This document shows positions 12,750 to 20,289 of a stretch of DNA of 64,000 nt, piece by piece (within the stretch, counting starts at the first letter, position 1; each line of letters begins with the position of its first letter). The stretch is from Tubiluchus corallicola (Eukaryota; Priapulida; Priapulimorpha; Priapulimorphida; Tubiluchidae). The notes below the pieces were generated by a model. It was not told the DNA's origin. It did no database searches and saw nothing but the letters and a program-made list of their open reading frames with translations. The translations under genes and the position numbers were made by a program. The stretch spans positions 70,001-134,000 of the forward strand of contig JAQGDQ010000016.1 in NCBI GenBank assembly GCA_030141605.1, given 5' to 3'.

Positions 12750-12895
12750 AGCGTTACCGGACACTACCTTTCAGACGTAGAATACCAAGGAGGAACCGGT
12801 ACTACGTAAAAACTAGAGGGAAGAAATTTGGTTTGAATCCTAAACGAAGACGGCGGTTGAGATTCCCAAAGTGGTTTTGGCGCACCGCTTGGTGA
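2138..12895 (+). CDS. Secreted CAP-superfamily (CRISP/GLIPR-like) protein with TEDPP repeats and a basic tail; 8 coding exons
   Basis: Coding exons 2138-2186, 5468-5598, 6111-6204, 8048-8193, 9105-9202, 11520-11614, 12244-12479 and 12752-12895 join in phase to 993 nt (330 aa). Residues 1-24 look like a signal peptide (SILASVLLAGLPYLMAQ). The CAP domain (about 25-175) shows the family's four His/Glu residues in HNEYRR, CGENI, RRWYEEV and SHFTQVVW, then VGCGFAEC and FSCVYCPGGN. A six-cysteine hinge-like segment (CSNCPSGTMCMDGLC) follows. Residues about 207-279 are Pro/Glu/Thr repeats, and the last 47 residues are strongly basic. CAP proteins are secreted, with roles from sterol binding to immunity and venom; no specific role can be assigned here. 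An untranslated exon may end at the acceptor before 2119. Exon borders are inferred; the 12479/12752 junction is the least certain. Confidence 0.88.
2250..2420. repeat. (TTTA)n-rich low-complexity tract
   Basis: Degenerate ttta/tttg repeats in CAP intron 1, next to the LINE relic. Confidence 0.8.
2425..2998 (-). mobile_element. Non-LTR retrotransposon relic, reverse transcriptase core
   Basis: Read on the minus strand this encodes RT motifs in order: FLDLSKAFDSLDHNLL, then GIPQGTTLGPLLF, then QYADDTTIY, which carries the catalytic Y-A-D-D. It is part of a LINE in CAP intron 1 that continues in pieces to about 5030. Stops and flanking repeats show it is dead. Confidence 0.85.
2999..3460. repeat. 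Minisatellite, unit about 61 bp
   Basis: About seven copies of a unit containing 'gctgagggtacgtacaatgc' and 'tgtgacagggctgagggta', alternating ctgtgaca and gtcgtgat half-units. Long minus-strand open frames here are repeat artefacts. The array interrupts the LINE relic. Confidence 0.9.
3725..3862. repeat. (TATG)n microsatellite
   Basis: Nearly perfect tetranucleotide array of about 34 copies, directly beside a LINE segment. Confidence 0.95.
3863..4122 (-). mobile_element. LINE relic, N-terminal part of the RT
   Basis: The minus strand reads SEFPAVCKQANITPIHK then NDAKNYRPISVVHVLAKVFE, typical of the start of a LINE reverse transcriptase, preceded by GPSDMPIKILKDCASTI. Bases 3865-3960 repeat 2888-2998, so either two LINE copies or a local duplication around the satellites is present. 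Confidence 0.85.
4123..4553. mobile_element. Non-autonomous hAT-like DNA transposon inside the LINE
   Basis: The left end CAGGGGTGTGCAAACTG and the right end, read inverted as CAGGGGTGTGCAAATTA, form terminal inverted repeats. The 8-bp sequence GTTTAATG at 4115-4122 is repeated exactly at 4554-4561 as a target-site duplication. An 8-bp duplication and CAGGG-type ends are hallmarks of hAT elements. The 431-bp element has GC-rich ends (ggcccgcgggcc) and no transposase. Confidence 0.9.
4554..5030 (-). mobile_element. LINE relic upstream of the RT
   Basis: The minus strand is open for about 140 codons and resembles the stretch between endonuclease and RT of LINE ORF2 (LNKNDVLDRY and LNSTFINLGKFDNLP). 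It continues across the hAT insertion into the RT piece. The element seems 5'-truncated near 5030. Confidence 0.75.
5468..5598 (+). CDS. CAP gene exon 2
   Basis: Acceptor ctaacag ends at 5467; donor GTAAGT at 5599. Phase 1 in, phase 0 out. It completes the signal peptide and starts the CAP domain with the His-bearing motif LNEHNEYRRDLP. Confidence 0.88.
6111..6204 (+). CDS. CAP gene exon 3
   Basis: Acceptor ccttttgtag; donor GTGCGT at 6205. Phase 0 to 1. It encodes RWNTEAADFAQQHVDKCVF, the Trp/Ala helix found in CAP domains. Confidence 0.88.
7070..7800 (+). mobile_element. Dispersed repeat 'Rep-A', copy 1
   Basis: This intronic segment is closely related to 40820-41560 and 62950-63650 and, inverted, to about 33175-33540. 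Shared landmarks are 'ctccacttacataaagctta', 'gtttttttggttag' before 'gagtggtg', and 'taagtaatataactttg'-like text. No coding capacity was seen. Confidence 0.75.
8048..8193 (+). CDS. CAP gene exon 4
   Basis: Acceptor tttttcttag; donor GTAAGT at 8194. Phase 1 to 0. It carries YSSCGENIDIARG, AIRRWYEEVVGF and SHFTQ, so two Glu and one His of the CAP tetrad lie here. Confidence 0.9.
8257..8350. repeat. (CA)n/(CACG)n microsatellite
   Basis: Alternating CA, CG and CACA dinucleotides in CAP intron 4. Confidence 0.9.
8748..9056. repeat. (GA)n followed by (CT)n purine/pyrimidine block
   Basis: A GA-rich tract (8748-8820) is followed by a long CT-rich tract (8870-9056) on the same strand, so the two can pair as a hairpin. 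The CT tract lies about 50 bases before the exon 5 acceptor. Arg/Glu- and Ser/Leu-repeat frames here are artefacts. Confidence 0.9.
9105..9202 (+). CDS. CAP gene exon 5
   Basis: Acceptor caattcacag; donor GTGAGT at 9203. Phase 0 to 2. It encodes VVWAESDTVGCGFAECG and ILFSCVYCPG, the CAP signature end. Confidence 0.9.
10239..10510 (-). mobile_element. LINE reverse transcriptase relic
   Basis: The minus strand reads MPQGSILGPLVLLVYINDI and then YSNDTSL where YADD is expected. The altered catalytic motif and short length show a dead fragment in CAP intron 5. Confidence 0.85.
10560..10860. repeat. Diverged direct repeat
   Basis: Segments near 10600-10690 and 10755-10820 share 'cactg.acttc.taaa.actg.aatcggc', 'actc.aact' and 'gtgttac'-like text. 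No gene was seen. Confidence 0.45.
11430..11475. repeat. (CTCA)n microsatellite
   Basis: 'actcactcactcactcactc' array in CAP intron 5, about 50 bases before exon 6. Confidence 0.85.
11520..11614 (+). CDS. CAP gene exon 6 (cysteine-rich hinge)
   Basis: Acceptor ttatttgcag; donor GTAAGA at 11615. Phase 2 to 1. It encodes GGNIPPDEFKPYEIG then CSNCPSGTMCMDGLCG, the small cysteine-rich hinge after many animal CAP domains. Confidence 0.9.
12244..12479 (+). CDS. CAP gene exon 7 (TEDPP repeats)
   Basis: Acceptor caatttacag; phase 1 in. After APVMTTEGPSTEEPP come ten tandem TEDPP pentapeptides, then TEGPPREERPCARK. The 15-bp DNA unit is a coding minisatellite. The donor read is GTGTGT at 12480, phase 0. 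Without splicing there the frame would stop at 12507 after a few more residues. Confidence 0.8.
12660..12748. repeat. (ATT)n microsatellite abutting a splice acceptor
   Basis: About 30 perfect ATT triplets end directly in 'attacag', the predicted acceptor of the last CAP exon. Confidence 0.95.
12752..12895 (+). CDS. CAP gene exon 8 (basic C-terminal tail)
   Basis: Acceptor ttattacag ends at 12751, phase 0. The frame runs 47 codons to TGA at 12893. Twenty residues are Arg or Lys and none is acidic, with runs such as PFRRRIPRRNRYY and NPKRRRRLRFPKWFW. The match of phase, acceptor and a clean frame supports it, but the preceding GTGTGT donor is weaker than the others. Transcript data would settle this exon. 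Confidence 0.62.
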   Translation, partial: RYRTLPFRRRIPRRNRYYVKTRGKKFGLNPKRRRRLRFPKWFWRTAW

Positions 12896-13424
12896 ATCAA
12901 AGTATCATTGTTGAATACAATAATGTATACATACCAATTTAAGACTTTATACGGATATCAATTTTAACAATTCGATTTACCGAGAGATACATGCAGTACA
13001 ATATCATTACTTACGAACGATATACATATAATCAAAAGGGAAGAACAGTCTTTCACAGTTTTGCTGGGGGAATCTTGCAGACGTACGTGAAGTTATAAGT
13101 TTCGAGTATTAAACGAAAGAACAAGTCACTCGGCATGTTGGGTTTGGGTTTATTTTACTGCTATGACTTAAACTTAGAAAAATATAACAAAGAAATTTGC
13201 ATAAAAACGTAAATAAATCTATAAAGCGTAAATTCAAATTCTCAGCCACGGTGGTTACTGTTATTCACCTGAAAATCATGGCGCGACTGGTTCACTCTCG
13301 TAAGCACGCGATGCTTAAACTAATTCAAACTTTTGCAGCTTACCTAAGCACGTTATTGAGCAGTTACCTAAGCATTCACGCAAAAATATTACAAAACTAG
13401 CTACCTAAAATTTATTATGCTTTT
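12896..13424. other. Non-coding stretch
   Basis: No gene, repeat array or element end was recognised downstream of the CAP stop codon. Confidence 0.4.
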
Positions 13425-14186
13425 GATGAAGATTGTAATGTTGCTTAACTTGTGGTTTGGCCAATCTTACGACTGTAATTGACCAGATCCGAAATCCTAG
13501 TAGAGACGTTTAAGCACCACAGGTTTGGTTGATCAAACTACTCGGAATTATCCTCCACGCTGAGCTATAATACAATCTCCTACCTCAAGAATTTCTCTGC
13601 AACAGACCTCCTCACAACAGTTTCGTCCACAACCCTTGACGTCCAGCAACCGACAAACCACCAAAATTCACCAAGCAAGGTCAGTTGACATGACATCTTC
13701 AGTGACTCGATCAGAGCCACATCACTGACCATCAACATGGTACCTACATCGTCACTCGGACAGGACTTCCATTGGCCTAGCCCTAATGACACATAGCCTC
13801 TCTCTTTAGGCTAACGATTTAATTGAGCTGGCGACATTCGTGTTTTTCTACGATTCTGCTTATAAACAATAGCCTTTGACCACTGGCGATTTTACTCGGA
13901 TGTTCGGGGACGGTGGTACTAGGTCTGAGCTATGCAATATGAGCTAATAGCCCTTTTTACTTTACAAAATTCAACTGTCGTTATCTGACTTCTAAATTCT
14001 GATTATAACATAAGATTTCTATGATCTTCCAACCTCTGATCCTATATGCATTAAATTCAAGGTACAAGATGAGTGAGTCATCATAGCTGAACGGCACGAT
14101 CTTCGTTCAGAGGCTAATCAATTTTAATTGATCTAAATTCGAATTTTCTATTGATTAATTCGCTATTTCAAAATAAATTCATAACA
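13425..14186 (-). mobile_element. LTR-like sequence, minus orientation
   Basis: On the minus strand a purine tract (TTTTAGGGGAGGA) is followed by TGTTATGAATTT, the usual look of a polypurine tract and an LTR start. The distal part (13425-13790) is matched in inverted orientation by 15400-15790, sharing 'ctctgcaacaga', 'cacgctgagctata' and 'tagtagagac'. Internal coding sequence is absent, so this is a solo or broken LTR. Confidence 0.6.
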
Positions 14187-14829
14187 TTCCTCCCCTAAAA
14201 CTCACTCCAGATTTATCTTGAATTCAATGTGTTTTCTCTCTATATGCAATTCATGTACATCTATGGCTTCTTATCAAGCCCTTCTCTTATCTATTACAAT
14301 TCTAAGTTTCCAATACAACAAACATGCTAATATGTTACAATGTGGGACACATCTCATCTTGGAGAATACGGCGGCGGGATACCATTGACCAAGGTCCATT
14401 TAGTTGCAAGGTATTTATTGGAACTGTGAACAGGTGAGCTAAGTCTCTGTGAGCGACTGAAGCTCAAAAGGATAGGTCGTGAAGCAGAGAGCACAGGGGC
14501 ACGTGATGATGCTCTGTGTGAAAAGGGGTCAGCTTGGGTGCGCCCTATGCAGGGGAGCCCAAAGCACCCGAAGCGAATGTAAAATGTTATTTCACAACTG
14601 CAGCAGGCCGTAGCAAAGGACTATGATTCCTACAAAGCAAGGTCGAGGTTGTGGGAGGTAAGATTAGGAGAGACTAGAAAGAAAAAGTAACATAAACAAA
14701 AAGTGAAAACCGGAACTGTAGGTGGCTACAGCTTGTCTGTTCTAACCCGGATCCATTAGAGTGAGACAGGTAATAGGAGAACTCCTAGCTAGGTCATGAT
14801 GAGAGCATTCGAAAAATTGTTTACAAGAG

Positions 14830-15310
14830 TTAAGCAGAAAGTAAAAGGAATTTAGAAAGAAGGAGTAGTGCGGATGGTTGGAACTCGGCCCACAAGAAGT
14901 AAAATACTACCAGATGTAACGCTCACCCACTAATGGCGCCCAAGGGTGAAAAAGAGACATAGTTTGCTACAGAGCTAAGGTCTCGAGCGGTACCATACTG
15001 GAAGTATGTAAGTTGCCCAAGGGAAAACGGAAAACGAAGTTTGGAAGAAATGAAAAGAATTAAAGGAAAAGTGTATGCTGTTTTAAAAGCGTAGTAGCTA
15101 AACATATAAAATGGAAGAAGTAGTAAAACGGGCTGTTCGCTCGCGGATTATGGTATAGTTTAAAACTCTTGATAGTCCCGGGCTACTACTGGACTGGGGA
15201 CTAAATTCGCACAAGCGCAGCGAAATAAATTAATTAAAGAAAATGAGAAGTATAAAACTCGCTGGTTAAAAAGGACGTTAGGGCCACTCTAGGGGGATGA
15301 AAGTACCCTA
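14830..15310 (+). mobile_element. LTR-element leader-like segment, copy 1
   Basis: Homologous in direct orientation to 16290-16800. Shared text includes 'cactaatg', 'tttgctac.aagc', 'tatagtttaaaactcttgat' and 'gttagggccactct'. TGGCGCCCAAGGG at 14934 looks like a tRNA primer-binding site. Confidence 0.55.
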
Positions 15311-15790
15311 ACATAGGAGATAAGGTATGAAATACGGTGTAGGTCCAGATTTCTGCAAGGCTGTGATATTGTGGCCTTGTTTTTCAAAACTAAGACGGGG
15401 GCTATATGCCATCAGGGTGAATACAATGAGTGGCTGTCTTCTCAGAGGCAATAGGTACTGGATGTTCAGTGGTGTAGCACTTAACGTGTCACTGACAAAT
15501 GTCATGTCAAGTGACCTTGCATTCAAAAGAGAGTGCAGAGAGAATTTTGGGGGTTGTTGACGGTTTGGTTACTGGACGCAGGGAGCTGAGGAGAGCTGTC
15601 GAGATCTGTTGCAGAGACGTTCTTGAAGTAAGAGATATTTCTATAGCTCAGCGTGGATAAGAATTCTACGTCGTTTGATCATCAAACCTCTGGTGCTTAG
15701 AGTCTCTACTAGGAATCTGGATCTGGCCAATTATAGTCGTTAGATTGGCCAGGCCGCAATTTAAGTAATCTTACGATTATCTTAGTTATA
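15310..15790 (+). mobile_element. LTR-like sequence, plus orientation
   Basis: Inverted counterpart of 13425-13790. Downstream, at about 15990, 'ctaataaaggctattattac' looks like an LTR polyadenylation region. Boundaries are uncertain. Confidence 0.5.
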
Positions 15791-16289
15791 GTTAACGGAT
15801 CAGTATAATTGTTGTAACTTGCATTTTGTGTAAAGTAAGGTTTAAAGAGTAAAGTTAAACATTGGCAAATTGATCGGTATATCACCTGCGATATATCATT
15901 TCTAGTTGTGAGCGCCCACAAGCGCACAAGTTAACTAGCTTGTAAAGTTGTTGTAACGTAATCTTTTATTGACTGTTTGGCAATTGTCTAATAAAGGCTA
16001 TTATTACTGTTACTGCCTTGTTGAATTACTTTGCTGGATTGAAAGTAAACTCAAGTACATTCTCGCAAAGACACTATCTGCTTCACGAACCTAGAGTATT
16101 CACATTGAAAAGGCTTATTGCGGAAGCTAGCTTGATAACTTGGGAGATAAAGATCTATTACACAACGCGTATTGCGTGGTTCAAGATCATTGCCCTATCG
16201 ATCTAACCTAAGCTCCCTTAGTCGGGCAATTAATCGATCTTAATTAATTGTCTCAAAGCGTGTAATATAAAAAATAGCACGATAATAAG

Positions 16290-16800
16290 GAGTTTGGGAG
16301 AGCTGAATACAGCAGCTAGAAAACAAAATTTTGAGAGAAGCAATGGTACGGATAACAAGGACTCGTCCCATAAAATGAAGTAGATATTGCTATAGGCAAA
16401 GTTCACGCACTAATGACCGGTCTGTGGTGGAAACGAAATATAATTTGCTACAAAGCAAATGTCTTGAGCGATACCGCGCTAGCAATATGCGAAGTGGCAA
16501 GTGCAAAAGGACGGAAAACTTAGGAAAAATTAAAGGAAAAGGGTACACGTCCATGAAGCCATGCTAAACACAGAGAACATATGAAATGAGGTTGCAAATT
16601 AGCTGATGGTTAGCGAATTATAGTATAGTTTAAAACTCTTGATAGGCCCGGTCTACTACTAGACCGGGAACTAAATTCGCATAAGTGCAGCGAAATGAAT
16701 TATTTTAAAGGATAAAGAGTGGGATGCACTCGCGAGATGAAATGGGAAGTTAGGGCCACTCTGGGGGGAGGAAAGTGCCCTAATATAAGGAATTTAGGTA
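16290..16800 (+). mobile_element. LTR-element leader-like segment, copy 2
   Basis: Second copy of the 14830-15310 segment. The primer-binding-like bases are mutated (aatgaccggtctg). Confidence 0.5.
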
Positions 16801-16817
16801 GATAAAGTAAGAAATCT

Positions 16818-17426
16818 GTGACCTTAATAATTTACACTCATTTAGAGAGTCAGGAGAATCCTAGGTATATTTCGTTACTGCAGAACGATACAGCCGAGTT
16901 GAAATATAATTTAGCAGATCTAAAAGTAGAATTCGCTTATCACGCACAGATCATGACTCATGGAATGGTTGTGTTGACGGAAATAATGGCACTAATGCGG
17001 CGAATATCAAATACCATGAAGAGGCTGACTGAAAATGTACACAAGACTACGGACATGTTGTCCACACTATTGTCAGGCACTATGTCACCTCTACTTTTGG
17101 GACCTGCACAACTGCACGACACGCCATACGAAACACAGAATGTAACCCTAGGCACGGTTGATGTGATTCCCGATTATGTGAAGCCACCAGCCCAGAAAAC
17201 CTGGGACCAGTTCGACATGTCTCTGGAAGATCTAAAATCCTCCATACAAGAGAATGGCGAACGATTGAAACGACAGAAGATTAGCCTGTCAGAGTCGGTC
17301 CCTACGGACTTATTATGGGGATATGGAAAACATACTATTTTTTCAAAAATGACTTACGTGAAAGTATTATTGTCAGGCAAACACAATTTCGCGCGTTCGA
17401 ACCATTATGCTCGAAGCTTCACATAG
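16818..17426 (+). CDS. Unidentified 202-codon ORF in the LTR-like block
   Basis: The longest open frame of the block, placed just after the leader-like segment, where gag would sit in an LTR retroelement. The middle part looks helical. No zinc knuckle, protease or other motif was seen. It may be a gag fragment or a chance frame. The 3' end, from about residue 165 on, runs into the tandem repeats before SULT-a. Confidence 0.35.
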   Translation: MTLIIYTHLESQENPRYISLLQNDTAELKYNLADLKVEFAYHAQIMTHGMVVLTEIMALMRRISNTMKRLTENVHKTTDMLSTLLSGTMSPLLLGPAQLHDTPYETQNVTLGTVDVIPDYVKPPAQKTWDQFDMSLEDLKSSIQENGERLKRQKISLSESVPTDLLWGYGKHTIFSKMTYVKVLLSGKHNFARSNHYARSFT

Positions 17427-17640
17427 TGGCAGAATAACAGAAGTAAATTAACTACCTGTCAGCAGCGAATTTGCAGTGAACCTGCCAATGCTCACAGCTC
17501 CACATGGTGGCATAAAAGGGAAGTAAATTAACTACCTGTCACTAATTAATTTGTAGTCAATCTGCATACGCTTGAAACATGCTGGCATAAAATAGAATTA
17601 AATTAACTACCTGTCACTAGCTAATTTGCAGTGAATTTTC
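17400..17640. repeat. Tandem repeat, about 90-bp unit, three copies
   Basis: Each copy holds 'aattaactacctgtca' and 'aatttgcagt' or a variant, with 'tggcata' upstream. It ends at the donor site of SULT-a exon 2. Confidence 0.75.
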
Positions 17641-17648
17641 ACACTTAC

Positions 17649-17875
17649 TTTGCAGTTTTGTTGAAATGCCATTGGTGGCAAATACTGAGGCCAGGCGTGG
17701 CTTAAAAATAACCTTCTTTCATTCTTTGTTGGAAAGTTGAGTTTCTCTATCTTTTGCTGGGGAGTCAAACCAAGCAGTTCATCAAAAAACTGTGCATCAG
17801 CAATGAGCTTGTTGTATTTGACATCATCACCATGACTCATAATCCTTCCTACTATATTCATGGTCCATATTGTTC
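17649..17875 (-). CDS. SULT-a exon 2
   Basis: Minus-strand acceptor tttacag, entry phase 1; donor GTAAGT after CK, phase 0. It corresponds to SULT-b 43332-43561. Confidence 0.85.
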
Positions 17876-19273
17876 CTGTAAATTCAAAGCTGAACGTTGA
17901 AAGTTAAGTAACACTGGCCTTGTCAGCATGACAACATTGTACCAATGTTGCCACAGTAGTTAGGCAAATATTGGACTAGTGCTGTCAGTTAACATGAATA
18001 CCATGTGGAATTTTGGATTTGCCACAATATGGTGCTGATATTTTTGGCAGTATGTTGCAATATTGTGACAATATTGGCCGATGATATGGTGAGCATATGA
18101 TGAAATAATACTGTGCCACAAGATTCCTGCAACACTTGCACGACTGCGAGCAAGTTAGAGGGTGGCTCCGTCTGAAGTGGGCCCATAGTTTCATTAGCCT
18201 AAAGACCTCCAAAAGGTCATAATGCGGCTCTGGTTATGATGCGTAGTACCCTCACAATTCATGTAAGATTTGTATCTCAGTTCCAAGTGGGCAGAGTTTT
18301 TATGTAAAAATTGTTCTGAAAATTTATCCAAATAAAATTATAGGTGGTAGCATAGCTGATACTAGGCGCTAAGATATTAGATACTTCGACCCTTTTTGTT
18401 CAGATATGCATAAGTCAATTATTATTAGGCCCAAACGATTCTGAAATTTTTTTTCAAATTGCTTGTAATTTTGTTTTAATAAGGGTGCAAATATTATAAA
18501 TATTTACACCCTTATATATATATATACCATATATACAAGTTAAATTCAGTAATTTAAACTAAAGACAAAACATGAAACTTTGATCTATGAACCCAATGGC
18601 ATGGCATAAATACACACAAACACAAATCTAAGTTACATGCGCATATAGTATTTGATTTACATAAACAATGTTAGTTATATATAACATATTATACTATAAC
18701 ATTATATATAACTAACATTGTTTATGTAAATCAAATACTATATGCGCATGTAACTTAGAATTGTGTTTGTGTGTATTTATGTTATGCCATTGGGTTTATA
18801 GATCAAAGTTTCATGTTTTGTCTTTAGTTTAAATTACTGAATTTAACTTGTATCGTTGTTTTCTTATTAACGTAGTATATGTTCTTATAGAATTATATAT
18901 GTGTATTTATTTCTTAATATCCTAGTGAACAGTGTATGTATTGCATGAATTTTAATTACCCAATAATTAACAAATATTTCATTTATACATTGCAGCGTAT
19001 TTAGTTATAAAATTACATTTTACGGCTAGAAGCGCAGATTAAATAATTGAACTGCGCAGCGACACCTGCTGGTCTACTTTCATACAAACCTGATTTAGGA
19101 TATGAACAAACGAACACGTCACTTGGCCGGATCTTCCACTCCCCTCTTTGCACAGCAGGATACAGCTCATCATAAACACTGATTTCTCTTATGATTCCAT
19201 CGCCTCCTCTTGTCCACCTGTGTTCCATTGACTGGTAAAGCTTTGGCAACTCCATTGTCTCATTCGCAGACAT
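17649..19273 (-). CDS. Cytosolic sulfotransferase SULT-a, 5' two exons only
   Basis: Exons 19090-19273 and 17649-17875 join at phase 1 and encode 137 residues of a PAPS-dependent cytosolic sulfotransferase. The 5'-phosphosulfate loop spans the intron: VCSYPKSG then TIWTMNIVGRI. The second exon ends with LSHAWPQYLPPMAF, where the His (about residue 121) matches the catalytic-base position of the family. The exon layout and phases equal those of complete SULT-b at 37762-45436. Exons 3-6 (RNPKDV, WFDHV, KYEDI and GDWKN regions) were not seen at lower coordinates, where an LTR block and the CAP gene lie. The copy is therefore probably truncated, or its remaining exons lie outside this window. Confidence 0.75.
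18480..18512. repeat. Short perfect-looking hairpin
   Basis: 'aagggtgcaaatatt' pairs with 'aatatttacaccctt' around a two- to three-base centre, just before the larger palindrome. Confidence 0.7.
18533..18853. mobile_element. Long palindrome (foldback/MITE-like), about 160-bp arms
   Basis: The sequence from 'atacaagttaaattcag' reads inverted from the far end at 18853, nearly without mismatch, with its centre near 18693 in an AT-rich spacer. It lies in intron 1 of SULT-a. The copy count elsewhere is unknown. It would transcribe into one long hairpin. Confidence 0.9.
19090..19273 (-). CDS. SULT-a exon 1
   Basis: ATG at 19273; a second in-frame Met (MELPKLYQSMEH) aligns better with SULT-b's start, MALPELYKSMEH. 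It ends PSDVFVCSYPKSG with donor GTTTGT, phase 1. Confidence 0.85.
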
Positions 19274-19700
19274 GGACTGATCTTACTGACAATTCGACTG
19301 TATGTAAGATCGCTTAGTTTCGTGCAGTTGTCCCGTTATTATTTCTCACTCAGACAACCTACTGTTGGCTATCTTGATCACAACTTGGTAATCAGTTGTC
19401 ACTTTGACTTCTAGGCTGTATTAGGATAGCTGCAATCAATACAGTTTTGTTTGTTTACCAGGCAAGACAAACAAACAGACAAACAAGGCAGTATTAATAA
19501 TAAAAATAATAAGTCCTTATTAGTACTTTTAGAAATGCATTGACATATATAAACGTGTAATAATTAGTATATAACGTATATACAATTTAGACCTCTGATT
19601 GCAGGCATTAAGTGTCCAGTGATGAGGGTCAAAACACTACTAGTACCACGATGTTGTCCTGCTACTTTTAAATTAAAAAAACCGAAAGGCGTTTACATTT
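19274..19700. other. Upstream region of SULT-a, nothing recognised
   Basis: No coding exon or clear element. A short AC/AA-rich run ('caagacaaacaaacagacaa') is at 19460-19485. The promoter presumably lies here but no specific site can be supported. Confidence 0.3.
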
Positions 19701-19703
19701 CCA

Positions 19704-19797
19704 TAACCCTAAGCCTAACCCTAACTCTAACCCTAAGCCTAACCCGAAGCCTAACCCTGATGCTAATGCTGACCCTAACCTTAATACTAACTTAATG
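19704..19797. repeat. Telomere-like (CCCTAA)n degenerate repeat
   Basis: Units such as ccctaa, gcctaa, ctctaa and cccgaagcctaa in one direction, resembling decayed animal telomere repeat. Confidence 0.8.
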
Positions 19798-19799
19798 TT

Positions 19800-20224
19800 A
19801 TGTTTGTTTGTACACATTATAGACTAGAGAGAGAAGAATTTTTCCAAGATATTAACATGGACCCGGAACAATTAGATAATGTAAATAAATGGAAATATAT
19901 TATGTCAGAAGAGAATGTCCTTAGGACTGCAAAATATGCTTATAAGATTTTTAGAATGAGGCAAAGCAAGATATATATTTAATACATGACTTGTCCATTC
20001 AGGTATATGTTAAAATTCCATATTATATATTTTTTTTTATTTGATATTCTATGTAAATGAACTGCACAGTTATTATGTGATAAATTTTCATGAAATTGAC
20101 TTGTAAGCCCAAGTGGGCTGGAAACAGCTTTAATAACATTTTACAGTATTAATTAACACATGAATTATTACATTGTTATTATCATATGTTTATGTCAATA
20201 AAGATATTCAATCAATCAATCAAC
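19800..20224 (+). mobile_element. 3' end of a non-LTR retrotransposon
   Basis: A frame of about 55 codons (LEREEFFQDINMDPEQLDNV) resembles a LINE ORF2 C-terminus. A 3' UTR follows with 'aagtgggctggaaacagctt', AATAAA, and the tail 'attcaatcaatcaatcaa'. A short-unit tail is typical of CR1/L2-type elements. Confidence 0.7.
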
Positions 20225-20285
20225 TAACCCTAGCCCTAATGTTAATTCCAATCGTAATCCTAATCCCAACCCTAATCCTTATCCG
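20225..20285. repeat. Telomere-like degenerate repeat, right part
   Basis: Units 'ctaaccctagccctaatg' and 'taatcccaaccctaatcc' continue the array directly after the LINE tail. Confidence 0.7.
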
Positions 20286-20289
20286 CTGC

